64,000 nt of DNA from Billgrantia zhangzhouensis (GCF_021404465.1 NZ_JABFTT010000011.1:124001-188000), one strand, 5' to 3'. Positions 35,122-43,838 are shown, counted from the first letter of the stretch. A program made the numbers and translations. The notes: generated by a model from the letters alone, not told the origin.

Positions 35122-37944
35122 ATGAGCGACGCGACCCGACAGCAATCCATCGCGAACTGCCCCTACTGCCAAAAGCGGGGCTTGCCGATCCTGCCTCTGC
35201 GTTACGCGATCACCCGTACCGACAGCGAGAGCTGGGCGCCTGCGGGGCCGGCACTGGGAGGGGCCTTCGGTGACGGGGTGACCGATGTCGCCTTGCCGGA
35301 CGGACAAGCCTATACCCTGCGCCTGCTGCGTGGCGGCTACCTGTACGTGTTCAACGAAGTACGCGGAAGCTGGTCCGGCTATGTCGTGACGGAGCGGGGC
35401 TATCTGTTCCCCTATATCAGCGGCATCCAGCACGATGCCCTGGTGCGGATGAATCCGGACCAGGTGCAGGGCATCGACTCCCTGCTGCAACCGCCGCCCC
35501 GGGAGGAAGAGTTCACCTGCGCGCTCAACCCGGAGCACCACTATCCGGGCCGCTGCCTGACCATTCCCAACGCCGACCGGGCCGGGAATATCTACCTGGC
35601 CTTTTCCGATACCGCCTGGACCAAGCGAGTGTGGCACGAGCATGCCACCAACGCGCCGGTGGGCGACGGCGGCCTGCGGCGGCGGGACCACATGCGAAAA
35701 CTCTCGCTGGCCGAATGGCGTGGCGGTAGTGCCGATCACGCCGCCCCTCTGGCCGAGCTGGAAGAGCGTGTCGCCGAAGCCGGCTACCCCTGGATACCCG
35801 CCGATATGCCGGCGTCCGTTTCTGACGAAGACAGCGTTCCACCGCCCACCCCCTTCGGTCACAGCTTGGCTCCCATGAACGGTATCGAGGAGCAGATCGA
35901 GGGTCTGCAACGCTGGGCCGATGCCCAGGCCGAGCCGCTCGGCATGTCGCCGGTGATGGTGGCGCTGGAGGATCCGGTGGGCATTGCCGCCGATCTGGCG
36001 GGGCTGATGAATGCCAGACTGAATGACTTCATGCGGCAGGACCATCTGCAGCGTCCGCTGGCGATCTCGACCCTGATCGACACGCTGCAGGAGTCGATCA
36101 GCAGCCAGGCCGAGTTGCGGCACATTCAGCAGCGTCAAGAAAGTGAGCTTCAAATGCTGCATATGTCGCCCGTACATTATCGCGGCATGTCCAGACAAGA
36201 GCGCGAGGAGTATCAGCGGCAACTTGAGCGGCGGGACCGGCTGAGGAGTGATAACGCCTTCCGCAAGGAAGAAGAAGCGCAAGCCCGGCAACGGGCAGTG
36301 GATCGGCTGTCGGCCAGCGACCTTGACGATGCCGCCGAACGTGGCTGGCGCCGATACCGCAGGACACTCGAAGAGGGGCAGCCCGAGCAGTGGCGCAACG
36401 ATGTCTATCAGAAGGAACTGCAGGACTACGACCGGCAATACCTGACCCCTCTCGCCGAAGTGCACCAGACATGGCTGCAGAGCGAAGCGATGGTGAAGTC
36501 CTTCACCTGCAACCATGACGACGCCGATGCCGACTCGGGGACCGGTTACCTCCAGGCGCTGCTGCTGTGCCTGCAGGACACCCAGCAGAACCAGGTCTGC
36601 TTCGACAACTACCAGACCTGGCTGGAAGCGGGCACGGCCAATGACGGCAACCTCCTGCAACGGGCGCTGCTGCATAACCAGCAGGCAGTGCTCGACGCCA
36701 TCGGCGAGGCCGACCTGTCGGCCCGGGCACTCTCCCATGAGCAGTGGGTCAGCCTGATCCGCTTGTACAACGAGACCCTCAAACACCTTGATGTGGCAGG
36801 CAAGAACCTCGTTGCGCAACTGATCGCAGCGGTGGGCGGCCCGCTCATGAAGGTGCTCGACCCCATGATCGACCAGGGTATCGGACGGCCCCTGATCTTC
36901 CTGGGCGTCATCGGCGAGGCGCCGATCAGCGTGGTCCAGCATCGCGGCACGGTCAGTCAGGCGCTGGATGTGCTAGTGGACATGATGACAGAACTCAACC
37001 CCGAAGCGCTGCAAGGCGTGGACACCGAGCTGCTCAAACGGCGGCTGGAGATCCGCTCACGCGGCCAGCGGCGCCAGGTCGGGCTGGAAGGCGGTGAGCA
37101 GCAGGTGCGGATGCGCTTCGACCGCTTCGCCTTGGTGCAACTCGACGGGGAAGGATTGGAGCCGCGACAACTGGCCAATCGGGCGGCGGGCACCCTGCTG
37201 GAAATGGATGACTGGCCAAGAAACCAGATGGCCAGATTCCGCGCCATGTTCGGCACCCATTCCCGGCTGGCGGTGATTGGGCTGATCCTGGAAGGCTTGG
37301 CTGCAGGCCAGATGGCGAAGAAACTGGATGACAGCATGGCCCATCAGCGCACTGAAAATACTTGGCGGCTTAGTGCCAGTGCCGGAGCGATCATCGCGGG
37401 GGTAGGGAACCTGATCCATGATGGAATCCGGAACGGCGCCCAGGCGGGAAGTATCCGGCTGGCCCGGATGGCGAACAAGGCTTGGGTGGAATGGATGGGT
37501 AGGTTGTCCCGCGGTCTTGGGGTTGTAATGGCAGGGCTGATGGCGGTTCTTGACTTGAAAAATTCAATCCAGGAGGGTTTGAAAGGGGATTTGAGATTGT
37601 CTGGGCTTTATTTCTTCTCTGGCGTGGCGGGCATTGGAGCGGCAATTCTATTTACCACATGGGGAGCATCTCTATTCGGGCTCACTGTGGCGGCTGCTAC
37701 CGGTGTTGGTATCATCCTAGTATTGATTGGTATCGGGGTTTCACTACTGATTGACTATTTCAAGAACAACGCCTTGCAAGATTGGATGGAGCGTTGCCAT
37801 TTTGGAAAGCTAGTGAGTGACCGATATGAAGGTTTGAGAGTGGAGACGGAAAAATTTGAGGAGGCGATGAAGGCGCTTGGTGTCGAGGGTGAAGGTGAGA
37901 GAACGAATAACGTAGCACTGGGCCTCGTCCCGCAAGCGGAGTAA
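35122..37944 (+). CDS. Type VI secretion effector, VasX-like N-terminus with membrane-active C-terminus
   Basis: The 940-residue protein begins with the VasX/BTH_I2691-type N-terminal domain: two cysteines in NCPYCQKRGLPILPLRYAIT, then GAFGDGV and LRLLRGGYLYVFNE. This domain marks T6SS-exported toxins. A long helical middle (about 300-740) is charged and coiled-coil-like. Hydrophobic segments lie near 750-770 and at about 826-875 (IGAAILFTTWGASLFG, GVGIILVLIGIGVSLL), which suggests a pore-forming tip. AAGGAGG precedes the ATG at 35122. Two DUF6708-like membrane proteins follow at once and are probable immunity partners. From about 37540 the DNA becomes clearly A+T-richer than the 5' part. No vgrG or structural T6SS genes are near. 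Confidence 0.85.
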   Translation: MSDATRQQSIANCPYCQKRGLPILPLRYAITRTDSESWAPAGPALGGAFGDGVTDVALPDGQAYTLRLLRGGYLYVFNEVRGSWSGYVVTERGYLFPYISGIQHDALVRMNPDQVQGIDSLLQPPPREEEFTCALNPEHHYPGRCLTIPNADRAGNIYLAFSDTAWTKRVWHEHATNAPVGDGGLRRRDHMRKLSLAEWRGGSADHAAPLAELEERVAEAGYPWIPADMPASVSDEDSVPPPTPFGHSLAPMNGIEEQIEGLQRWADAQAEPLGMSPVMVALEDPVGIAADLAGLMNARLNDFMRQDHLQRPLAISTLIDTLQESISSQAELRHIQQRQESELQMLHMSPVHYRGMSRQEREEYQRQLERRDRLRSDNAFRKEEEAQARQRAVDRLSASDLDDAAERGWRRYRRTLEEGQPEQWRNDVYQKELQDYDRQYLTPLAEVHQTWLQSEAMVKSFTCNHDDADADSGTGYLQALLLCLQDTQQNQVCFDNYQTWLEAGTANDGNLLQRALLHNQQAVLDAIGEADLSARALSHEQWVSLIRLYNETLKHLDVAGKNLVAQLIAAVGGPLMKVLDPMIDQGIGRPLIFLGVIGEAPISVVQHRGTVSQALDVLVDMMTELNPEALQGVDTELLKRRLEIRSRGQRRQVGLEGGEQQVRMRFDRFALVQLDGEGLEPRQLANRAAGTLLEMDDWPRNQMARFRAMFGTHSRLAVIGLILEGLAAGQMAKKLDDSMAHQRTENTWRLSASAGAIIAGVGNLIHDGIRNGAQAGSIRLARMANKAWVEWMGRLSRGLGVVMAGLMAVLDLKNSIQEGLKGDLRLSGLYFFSGVAGIGAAILFTTWGASLFGLTVAAATGVGIILVLIGIGVSLLIDYFKNNALQDWMERCHFGKLVSDRYEGLRVETEKFEEAMKALGVEGEGERTNNVALGLVPQAE

Positions 37945-37947
37945 GTT

Positions 37948-38988
37948 ATGGATTACACTGGCTTTGGGAAAGATGGCAAACATAATTATAAGCGAGATTA
38001 TAAGATAAATCGTTCTTTGACAGAAAAAGAGCGACAAGAAAAGTTGGAGAAGAGTGAGGTCGCTAGTGAGCACCCTTTAGATTGGATGTCGGTGATAAAG
38101 ATAAATAATACTTTTCTGGAGTTGGTGGATCGTTGGTACCCTGTTAAAGGGTTCGCTGCTTGGCAAGGGGTGATGATTTTAATAATCTCTATAGGAGGGC
38201 TTGTTGCCTTTTTATGGTTGGCTATGAAAATGAATGAGCTGGGGTTCTGGGTTCTTTCAGCTATTACGACCTTGTTTTTTTTGTTTTTTATTTGGGTGGG
38301 GTATAAGGGTTTACGTTTTGATGTTTTTCGCTTTACTCATTATCCAATTCGTTTGAATCGTAAGGCGCGCCAGGTCCATGTTTATAGACCTCGAGATACA
38401 GTCTTGACAACCTCTTGGGATGACTTGTTTGTCTGTGTTATGGAAAATGATATGCCTCTCTTCGATAAAAGTTTTGATATTCGCGCCCATGTGCTTGATG
38501 AAGATGGTGAAACTGTTAGAGATACCTTCACCTTGGGTTATGCATATATGGGAGATAAAGAAAGTATTCTGCAGCTTTGGGAATATATCCGGCGCTATAT
38601 GGAAGAGCCGAATGGAGTGGAGGAAAGTTATAAGTTAACAGAGTTGTGCTTGCCCATTGACGGCCGTCGAGAAGGGGCCGCATTCGGTATTCTTCGCACC
38701 TTCGCTCCTGCTGCAAACCGCCCCATCCCTCAATTATTGTTATCTCCAATGGCAGCCTTGATTATTCTTGGCCGCTGGTTTGCCATGTATACCTGCAAGG
38801 TGCCTCGCTGGCCGGAAGAAGTGGAGGCGGCGTGCCCCATTGAACCCAACGATCCTTACCGCAAGGACTGGCGCGACAATGGCAAGTACGACTTCTGGGA
38901 GCTGGGCTGGCCGCTGATCTGCTTTGTGGTTGGTCTTGCCGTGCTTGGCATTGGCGCTGTGTGGCTGGTGCGGGCGTGGTTCTCCTGA
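37948..38988 (+). CDS. DUF6708-type membrane protein, probable immunity protein 1
   Basis: The 346-residue protein starts three bases after the effector stop, with the ribosome site inside the effector's last codons. Two hydrophobic segments lie near 75-120 and one at the C-terminus (about 320-342). Conserved blocks shared with the next gene are DPLDW-like HPLDWMSVIKIN, FRFTHYPIRLNRK, FTLGYAYMG and WEYIRRYMEEP. Known DUF6708 proteins accompany VasX-like effectors, so self-protection in the inner membrane is inferred. The first 700 bases are A+T-rich, while the last 200 are G+C-rich and share 111 identical bases with the following paralogue. Confidence 0.75.
   Translation: MDYTGFGKDGKHNYKRDYKINRSLTEKERQEKLEKSEVASEHPLDWMSVIKINNTFLELVDRWYPVKGFAAWQGVMILIISIGGLVAFLWLAMKMNELGFWVLSAITTLFFLFFIWVGYKGLRFDVFRFTHYPIRLNRKARQVHVYRPRDTVLTTSWDDLFVCVMENDMPLFDKSFDIRAHVLDEDGETVRDTFTLGYAYMGDKESILQLWEYIRRYMEEPNGVEESYKLTELCLPIDGRREGAAFGILRTFAPAANRPIPQLLLSPMAALIILGRWFAMYTCKVPRWPEEVEAACPIEPNDPYRKDWRDNGKYDFWELGWPLICFVVGLAVLGIGAVWLVRAWFS
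38791..38901 (+). repeat. 111-bp block identical to 39869-39979
   Basis: Bases 38791-38901 in the first immunity gene are identical to 39869-39979 in the second, while upstream parts of the two genes diverge strongly. It spans the codons for TCKVPRWPEEVEAACPIE and what follows to DFWE. It is direct-repeat homology suited to recombination between cassettes. Confidence 0.9.
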
Positions 38989-39022
38989 TGGCGGACGAGC
39001 GTCTGGCATTGAGCGGGCTTGC

Positions 39023-39037
39023 TCCCGCAAGCGGAGT
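39023..39037 (+). repeat. Remnant of an effector 3' end before the second immunity gene
   Basis: TCCCGCAAGCGGAGT here repeats 37928-37942, the bases that encode the effector's last residues and its stop region. In both places the next immunity ATG follows within seven bases of GCGGAG. This copy lies between the two immunity genes, where no effector now ends. Confidence 0.7.
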
Positions 39038-39043
39038 CAGCAG

Positions 39044-40066
39044 ATGGACTTTACCGGGCTAAATAGATTCCACGCGTACAAGCTTGACCGGCCCTTGACC
39101 GAGGAGGAGCGAAAAAGTCAGTTGAATCCCAAGAAGCCCGCCAGCGACGACCCTCTGGACTGGTTGTCGGTCATCAAGATCAATAGCACCTACCTGGAAT
39201 TGGTGGATCGCTGGTATGCAGGCAAGGGGTTCGCCACTTGGATGGGAGGCATGTTTGCAGTTCCGTTCACGCTGGGGCTTTTTTATATCATATATTCGTC
39301 TATCAAGCAGGCCAGCCCGGTCATGTGGATGCTTGACCTGTTATTCTCCTTGGCCGTTATTTTTTTTGCGTGGGTCGGCATTTGGATAATGCGCCATGAA
39401 GTGTTTCGCCAAACCCATTACCCCATCCGTCTGAACCGTAAGACCCGACAGGTCTATGCCTATCGACCGGACGGCACGATACTCCGAACTGACTGGGACA
39501 AGCTCTTTATATGCGCCATTACTACCGGCTCGTCGGAGATGACCCGTATCGAAGATATCCGTGCTCATGTATTGGCCGAGGATGGCGAGACGGTCAAGGA
39601 TACCTTCACCCTGGGATACCCCTATCTGGGAAATCGAGAAGGTATGTTGCAGTTGTGGGAGTATATTCGGCGTTATATGGAGGAGCCGGATGGAGTGGAA
39701 AAAAACTACAAGCAGACCGAAATTTGCATGCCTCTTGATGGCCGCCGTGAGGGGTTGGTCTTTGGTTTGGTTCGAACTTTTGCACCAATGGCAAAGTGGC
39801 CGCTCATGCAACTTCTGGTTTCGCCGTTGTGGGCCTTGACGACCCTAGGCCGCTGGTTTGCCATGTCCACCTGCAAGGTGCCTCGCTGGCCGGAAGAAGT
39901 GGAGGCGGCGTGCCCCATTGAACCCAACGATCCTTACCGCAAGGACTGGCGCGACAATGGCAAGTACGACTTCTGGGAGTTGGGCTGGCCATTGGTCTGC
40001 TTCGCGGTGGGGCTCACCGTGCTTGGCATCGGCGCTGTGTGGCTGGTGAGGGTGTGGTTCGTCTGA
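39044..40066 (+). CDS. DUF6708-type membrane protein, probable immunity protein 2
   Basis: A 340-residue paralogue of the preceding protein, with the same order of blocks: DPLDWLSVIKIN, two membrane segments near 70-115, FRQTHYPIRLNRK, FTLGYPYLG, WEYIRRYMEEP and a C-terminal membrane helix. Base composition is nearer to the genome average than in the first copy. GCGGAG precedes the ATG at 39044; a frame start at 38924 overlaps the first gene. It is read as an orphan immunity protein left from an earlier effector tip, or as extra protection against related strains. Confidence 0.75.
   Translation: MDFTGLNRFHAYKLDRPLTEEERKSQLNPKKPASDDPLDWLSVIKINSTYLELVDRWYAGKGFATWMGGMFAVPFTLGLFYIIYSSIKQASPVMWMLDLLFSLAVIFFAWVGIWIMRHEVFRQTHYPIRLNRKTRQVYAYRPDGTILRTDWDKLFICAITTGSSEMTRIEDIRAHVLAEDGETVKDTFTLGYPYLGNREGMLQLWEYIRRYMEEPDGVEKNYKQTEICMPLDGRREGLVFGLVRTFAPMAKWPLMQLLVSPLWALTTLGRWFAMSTCKVPRWPEEVEAACPIEPNDPYRKDWRDNGKYDFWELGWPLVCFAVGLTVLGIGAVWLVRVWFV
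39869..39979 (+). repeat. 111-bp block identical to 38791-38901
   Basis: Second copy of the identical block shared by the two immunity genes. The remaining 3' ends are similar but not identical. Confidence 0.9.
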
Positions 40067-40079
40067 TAGTAATGCACGC

Positions 40080-40253
40080 GATAAGAGGGAGAGCCCGGAG
40101 CCCGCTTTTCCTTCTTGATAGGAGGCGGCGCAACCATTTGTAAGGTATGCGGGCACTGACACTCCACGCCAGGGTTTCTTTCGGCTGGAGCCCTTCTTTC
40201 AGAATTCTGTGGATCAGTAGGGCCCGGTCATAGGGCATGAGGTGAATATCCAT
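40080..40253 (-). pseudogene. IS481-family transposase N-terminal remnant
   Basis: On the reverse strand, from an ATG at 40253, the frame reads MDIHLMPYDRALLIHRILKE, then SVSARIPYKWLRR. This resembles the start and helix-turn-helix of IS481-type transposases, which run MDIHxNAxLTPxGR, then VSxRTVxKWxxR. The catalytic DDE part is absent and the frame degenerates within about 60 codons. It directly follows the effector/immunity locus. The 335-bp gap 40067-40402 holds this remnant and a terminator hairpin, and no other gene is seen. Confidence 0.55.
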
Positions 40254-40355
40254 CTGGGCCTCTCGGAGCTGAGTTATTCCGGGTAGGTTTCGGATGAGCA
40301 GCCTAAAAGAGAAATCACAGCTAGCTTGTGAAACCATGCACAGATTCTAAGGACG

Positions 40356-40379
40356 AACGCCCCCGGAGTCGGGGGCGTT
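40356..40379 (-). terminator. Terminator-like hairpin after the lactate/glycolate permease
   Basis: AACGCCCCCG / CGGGGGCGTT form a perfect 10-bp stem with a four-base loop, 24 bp beyond the permease stop on the reverse strand. No long T-run follows. Confidence 0.6.
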
Positions 40380-40402
40380 GATGGTGGCGTCGCCTCGGGT
40401 CG

Positions 40403-42250
40403 TTACTCTTCCGTGGCGTCGTCCTCTACCGGCGACGGGGGCTCGTCCTCCATGGGCTCCTGCTCTGCCCCATCTAACGTCTCCTCTTGCGGTTCCGTCG
40501 CATCGGCTGCTTCAGCAGGCTCCATCTCCTCGATGATGGGCTGCTCCATCTGGCCCACTTCCAACAGCGGGTCGCTGACATTGAGCACGTAGAAGCCAAC
40601 CATGGCGATCGCACCGGCAAACACCAGGTAGTAGATGGTCGGCAGGATGGTCTTGCGGATCGTCTCACCCTCGCGGCCAAGCAGGCCGACGGTGGCCGAG
40701 GCCGCGACTACGTTGTGGATGGCGATCATGTTGCCCGCAGCGGCACCCACGGCTTGTAGCGCCACCATGAAGGCAGTGGAGAGGCCAAGTTGCTGGGCCA
40801 CGTTGAACTGGAACTCGGCCAGCATCAGGTTGGAAACCGTATTGGAGCCGGCGATGAAGGCACCCAGTGCACCCACGGCGGGGGAGAAGAAGGGATAGAT
40901 GCCACCCACGCCGTCGGCCACGAATTGGGCCATGGTCACCGGCATGGAGGCGAGATCGGCGGCGTTGACGCCTGAGTTGATCAGAATCCGCACCATGGGC
41001 ACGGTGAAGATCAGCACGAAACCGGCACCGAAGATGGTCTTGGTCGATTCGGAAACCGCCGCGCTCAGCTTGCGGCCGTTCATCTGGTGCAGGAAGAAGG
41101 TCACCAGCACCACCATCAGGATGATGCCGCCGGGCAGGAACAGCGGTTCGATGCTGCCACTGATGCCTTGCTCCCCGAGGATGTTGGCCCAGCCGAAGCT
41201 GACGCTGTTGAGCGCGGCGCGCAGCGGCTCGATGGTGCGTGAGGCAACCAGGAAGATGGCCAGCAGGACATAGGGAAGCCAGCCGCGCAGGGGCGACATC
41301 GGAGCCTTCTCGCTGAGCTCGTCGAGCTTGATCTGAAAGCTGCCGATCCAAGAGTCGGGCCAGGAGCTGGTTTCGGGGAAGTCCCAGGTATCCTTGGGCA
41401 GCAGGAAGCCGCGGCGAGCCGCCGGTACGACGATGGCAAGACCCACCATGGCGCCGATCATCGAGGGGAATTCCGGTCCCAGGAACACGCCCACCAGGAC
41501 GTAGGGAATGACGAAGGCGAAGCCGGTGAAGATGGCGAACGGGGCAATGGAGAGGCCTTCTGTCCAGGAGCGGTTGGCGCCGAAGAAGCGCACCATCACG
41601 GTCACCAGTATCAGCGGCATCAGGATACCGACGATGCCGTGCGTGATGGCGACCTCACTGGTGACAAGCTGGAAGAAGACGTCCCAGCTCGAGCCGCCGG
41701 CTTCCAGGGCTTCAGTGATGCTGGCCCGGTCCAGACCGCTCGAGACCCCCACCACGATGGGCGTCCCCACGGCGCCGAAGGAGACCGGAGTCGATTGCAG
41801 CATCATGCCGACGACTACTGCGGCCAGTGCGGGGAAGCCCAGCGCCACCATCAGCGGTGCTGCCACCGCGGCGGGCGTACCGAAGCCCGAGGCACCCTCG
41901 ATGAAACAGCCGAACAGCCAGGCCACGATCAGGGCCTGCACGCGACGGTCGGGACTGATGCCGGAGAAACCGTTGCGAATCGCGGTGATTCCGCCGGAAT
42001 GCTTCAGTGTATTCAGAAGCAGGATCGCACCGAAGATGATCCATAGCAGGCCAGCGGTCTGGATCAGGCCCTGAAAAGTCGATGCCGCGATGCGGGTAAA
42101 GCTCATCTCCCAGGCGGTGAGGGCAATCAGGGCCGTTACCAGGAAGACGATGGGCATGGCGATCTTGGCCGCCACGCGAAAGCCGATCAACAGCACGCCG
42201 GCCAGTATCAGTGGCGTAAAGGCGAGTAGTGCTAGGGTTGTATCCGTCAT
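40403..42250 (-). CDS. lldP: L-lactate/glycolate permease (LctP family) with acidic tail
   Basis: A 615-residue inner-membrane permease with about 13-14 helices. Family motifs are [30 protein letters not shown] and [13 protein letters not shown]. LctP proteins import lactate or glycolate with protons. The glc operon 7 kb away and a matching operator upstream suggest glycolate (GlcA-like) as well as lactate. The last 50 residues form an unusual tail very rich in Glu/Asp/Pro ([19 protein letters not shown]), facing the cytoplasm or periplasm. The gene is divergent from a GST gene. Confidence 0.9.
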   Translation of the reverse strand: MTDTTLALLAFTPLILAGVLLIGFRVAAKIAMPIVFLVTALIALTAWEMSFTRIAASTFQGLIQTAGLLWIIFGAILLLNTLKHSGGITAIRNGFSGISPDRRVQALIVAWLFGCFIEGASGFGTPAAVAAPLMVALGFPALAAVVVGMMLQSTPVSFGAVGTPIVVGVSSGLDRASITEALEAGGSSWDVFFQLVTSEVAITHGIVGILMPLILVTVMVRFFGANRSWTEGLSIAPFAIFTGFAFVIPYVLVGVFLGPEFPSMIGAMVGLAIVVPAARRGFLLPKDTWDFPETSSWPDSWIGSFQIKLDELSEKAPMSPLRGWLPYVLLAIFLVASRTIEPLRAALNSVSFGWANILGEQGISGSIEPLFLPGGIILMVVLVTFFLHQMNGRKLSAAVSESTKTIFGAGFVLIFTVPMVRILINSGVNAADLASMPVTMAQFVADGVGGIYPFFSPAVGALGAFIAGSNTVSNLMLAEFQFNVAQQLGLSTAFMVALQAVGAAAGNMIAIHNVVAASATVGLLGREGETIRKTILPTIYYLVFAGAIAMVGFYVLNVSDPLLEVGQMEQPIIEEMEPAEAADATEPQEETLDGAEQEPMEDEPPSPVEDDATEE

Positions 42251-42376
42251 GACGTTTCCTCGGATTTCTCCTTGTTAGAGTCCGGCAGGCGAAGGCCGCC
42301 CATCGAAGCGTGTCTACCTGTGCCGGCCGCGGAGGCAACGATACGAAGTGCGCTTAAAAGTTACCATCCTTGGGTA

Positions 42377-42391
42377 ATTGGTATTACCAAT
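42377..42391. promoter_or_regulatory. GntR/FadR-type operator upstream of the lactate/glycolate permease
   Basis: ATTGGTATTACCAAT is a perfect inverted repeat around one base, about 127 bp before the permease start. It matches the LldR/GlcC operator style and the site at 33438-33452 (TGGT-N3-ACCA). The 360-bp gap 42251-42610 shows no further gene. Confidence 0.65.
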
Positions 42392-42610
42392 CTGCTGCGT
42401 AGTGACATCCCATGAGGGCTTCTTGATTTGCATTTCAAATCATGTGGATAAGAGGAATATCTGCGCGTCGCCAAGCATCTGGAAGCCATTCGTTATTAGA
42501 CTAATGGACAGACTTATGGCTCCAGCGTAGTCGAGCCTGCTGCGGTTGGCATCCTGCCACCAAGGCTGGCACTATCCAGAGACTACTAACGACGTTCCCC
42601 AGGAGGCACC

Positions 42611-43318
42611 ATGGCAAGGGTTCTCTTTGACCTCTGCGGTATCGATGAAGGTCTGCGTTTTTCCCCATACTGCTGGCGTGTGCGCTATGCGCTCGCTCAC
42701 AAGGGACTCGAGGCGGAGACGCGTTCCTGGCACTTCACCGACAAGCAGGCCCTGGCATTCGCCGACCACGACAAGGTGCCGGTACTGGTCGATGGTGACG
42801 AGACGGTCATTGATAGCTACGAGATCCTGCGCTACCTGGACCGTACCTATCCCGAGGCGCCCCTGCTGGGCGATGGCGTGGCCGAATCCCGGGCGCGCTT
42901 CTTCAAGCATTACGCCGAACGGGCGCTGCATCCGGCGATGATGCGTACCATCGTCATGGACCTGCTCAACGCCATCGATCCCAAAGACCGCGACTATTTT
43001 CGCACCAGCCGTGAAAAGCGTTTCGGCCGTTCCCTCGAGGAATTCCATTCACCGGCAAAGGGGTTGGCGCAGCTCGACGCCGCTCTGGCCCCGTTGCGGG
43101 GCCAACTGGAAGATAGCGATTTCCTTGATGGCAAGGCGCCTGCCGCGGCCGACTACCTCGTTTTCGGTGCCTTCATGTGGGCGCGGGTAGTGTCGACTGC
43201 CGACTTGGTGTCGAATGCCGACCCCGTCTACGGTTGGGTCGAGCGCATGCTCGATCTCCATGGCGGCTTGGGGCGCATGGCCATGCGAATCACGGATATC
43301 GAAGGGGCCTATCGCTGA
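42611..43318 (+). CDS. Glutathione S-transferase family protein (LigE/beta-etherase-like)
   Basis: The 235-residue protein has a thioredoxin-like N-terminal domain (about 1-80; RFSPYCWRVRYALAHKGL, VPVLVDG, DSYEI) and a helical C-terminal domain. SPYC-W is the conserved start of the LigE-like GST group, with Ser or Cys as candidate catalytic residue. Glutathione is bound by VPVL and the acidic-serine pair DS. GGAGG precedes the ATG. It is a lone gene, and its natural substrate is not known. Confidence 0.88.
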   Translation: MARVLFDLCGIDEGLRFSPYCWRVRYALAHKGLEAETRSWHFTDKQALAFADHDKVPVLVDGDETVIDSYEILRYLDRTYPEAPLLGDGVAESRARFFKHYAERALHPAMMRTIVMDLLNAIDPKDRDYFRTSREKRFGRSLEEFHSPAKGLAQLDAALAPLRGQLEDSDFLDGKAPAAADYLVFGAFMWARVVSTADLVSNADPVYGWVERMLDLHGGLGRMAMRITDIEGAYR

Positions 43319-43403
43319 ACGGGCGAGGGCGGCGGAAAGCTACAGTCGCGGTGCTCCAGAAACGGTACTCAAAAAATGTTGCACCGCAAAAAACGAGCTG
43401 CTA

Positions 43404-43418
43404 TGTTGCAATGCAACA
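43404..43418. promoter_or_regulatory. Candidate operator upstream of phasin gene (PhaR-like)
   Basis: TGTTGCAATGCAACA is a perfect 7+1+7 inverted repeat 43 bp before the phasin ATG, and a half site TGTTGCA occurs 27 bp upstream (43377-43383). TGC-rich sites are bound by PhaR, the PHB-sensing repressor of phasin genes in other bacteria. No phaR gene is in this window. Confidence 0.5.
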
Positions 43419-43460
43419 AGGCGCGATCCTGCCTTGATAACGCAACGTAGGAGGTGTCTC

Positions 43461-43814
43461 ATGAGCAAGACCCAAGACAAGGCGACCCAGCAGTTCGAAA
43501 CTCTGCTCCTCGCTCCGGCGCGTGCCTATGGCTCGCTGACCCTGGAATACTACGAGAAGCTGCTGTCAGCGCAGCTGGACGCCTTCCGTAGCTACTCCGA
43601 CCTGAGCCTGGCCCAGGCCCGCGCCTGGGTCGATGTCAAGGATTCCGAAGGCTTCAAGCAGGTGTTCGAGACTCAGCAGAAAGCCGTCAAGGAGCTGGGC
43701 GAGCGTCTGCAGGGCGACACCAAGAAGGTGGTCGACCTGAGCCAGGAGTTCCTGCAGAAGGGTCAGCAACTGACCGAGCAGAACGTCAAGGCCGCCAGCG
43801 CCGCGACCAAGTAA
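43461..43814 (+). CDS. phaP: Phasin (PHA granule-associated protein)
   Basis: A 117-residue, entirely helical amphipathic protein with the phasin_2-like pattern (FETLLLAPARAYGSLTLEYY, KLLSAQLDAFRSYSDLSLAQ). It coats polyhydroxyalkanoate granules and controls their size and number. GGAGG precedes the ATG at 43461; the frame extends upstream to 43215 without similarity. Its length and sequence are typical of halomonad phasins. A strong terminator follows directly. Confidence 0.9.
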   Translation: MSKTQDKATQQFETLLLAPARAYGSLTLEYYEKLLSAQLDAFRSYSDLSLAQARAWVDVKDSEGFKQVFETQQKAVKELGERLQGDTKKVVDLSQEFLQKGQQLTEQNVKAASAATK

Positions 43815-43838
43815 ATCGCTACATACCCTGCCGATGCA

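Noticed and set aside
34879..36942. Long 687-codon reverse-strand frame opposite the effector
   Set aside because: It is a shadow of the G+C-rich effector gene; the plus-strand frame has the VasX-type domain and a strong ribosome site, while this frame has no recognisable motif.
40014..40337. 107-codon reverse-strand frame taken as an intact gene
   Set aside because: Only its middle resembles an IS481 N-terminus; the ends are unrelated, so it is reported as a remnant.
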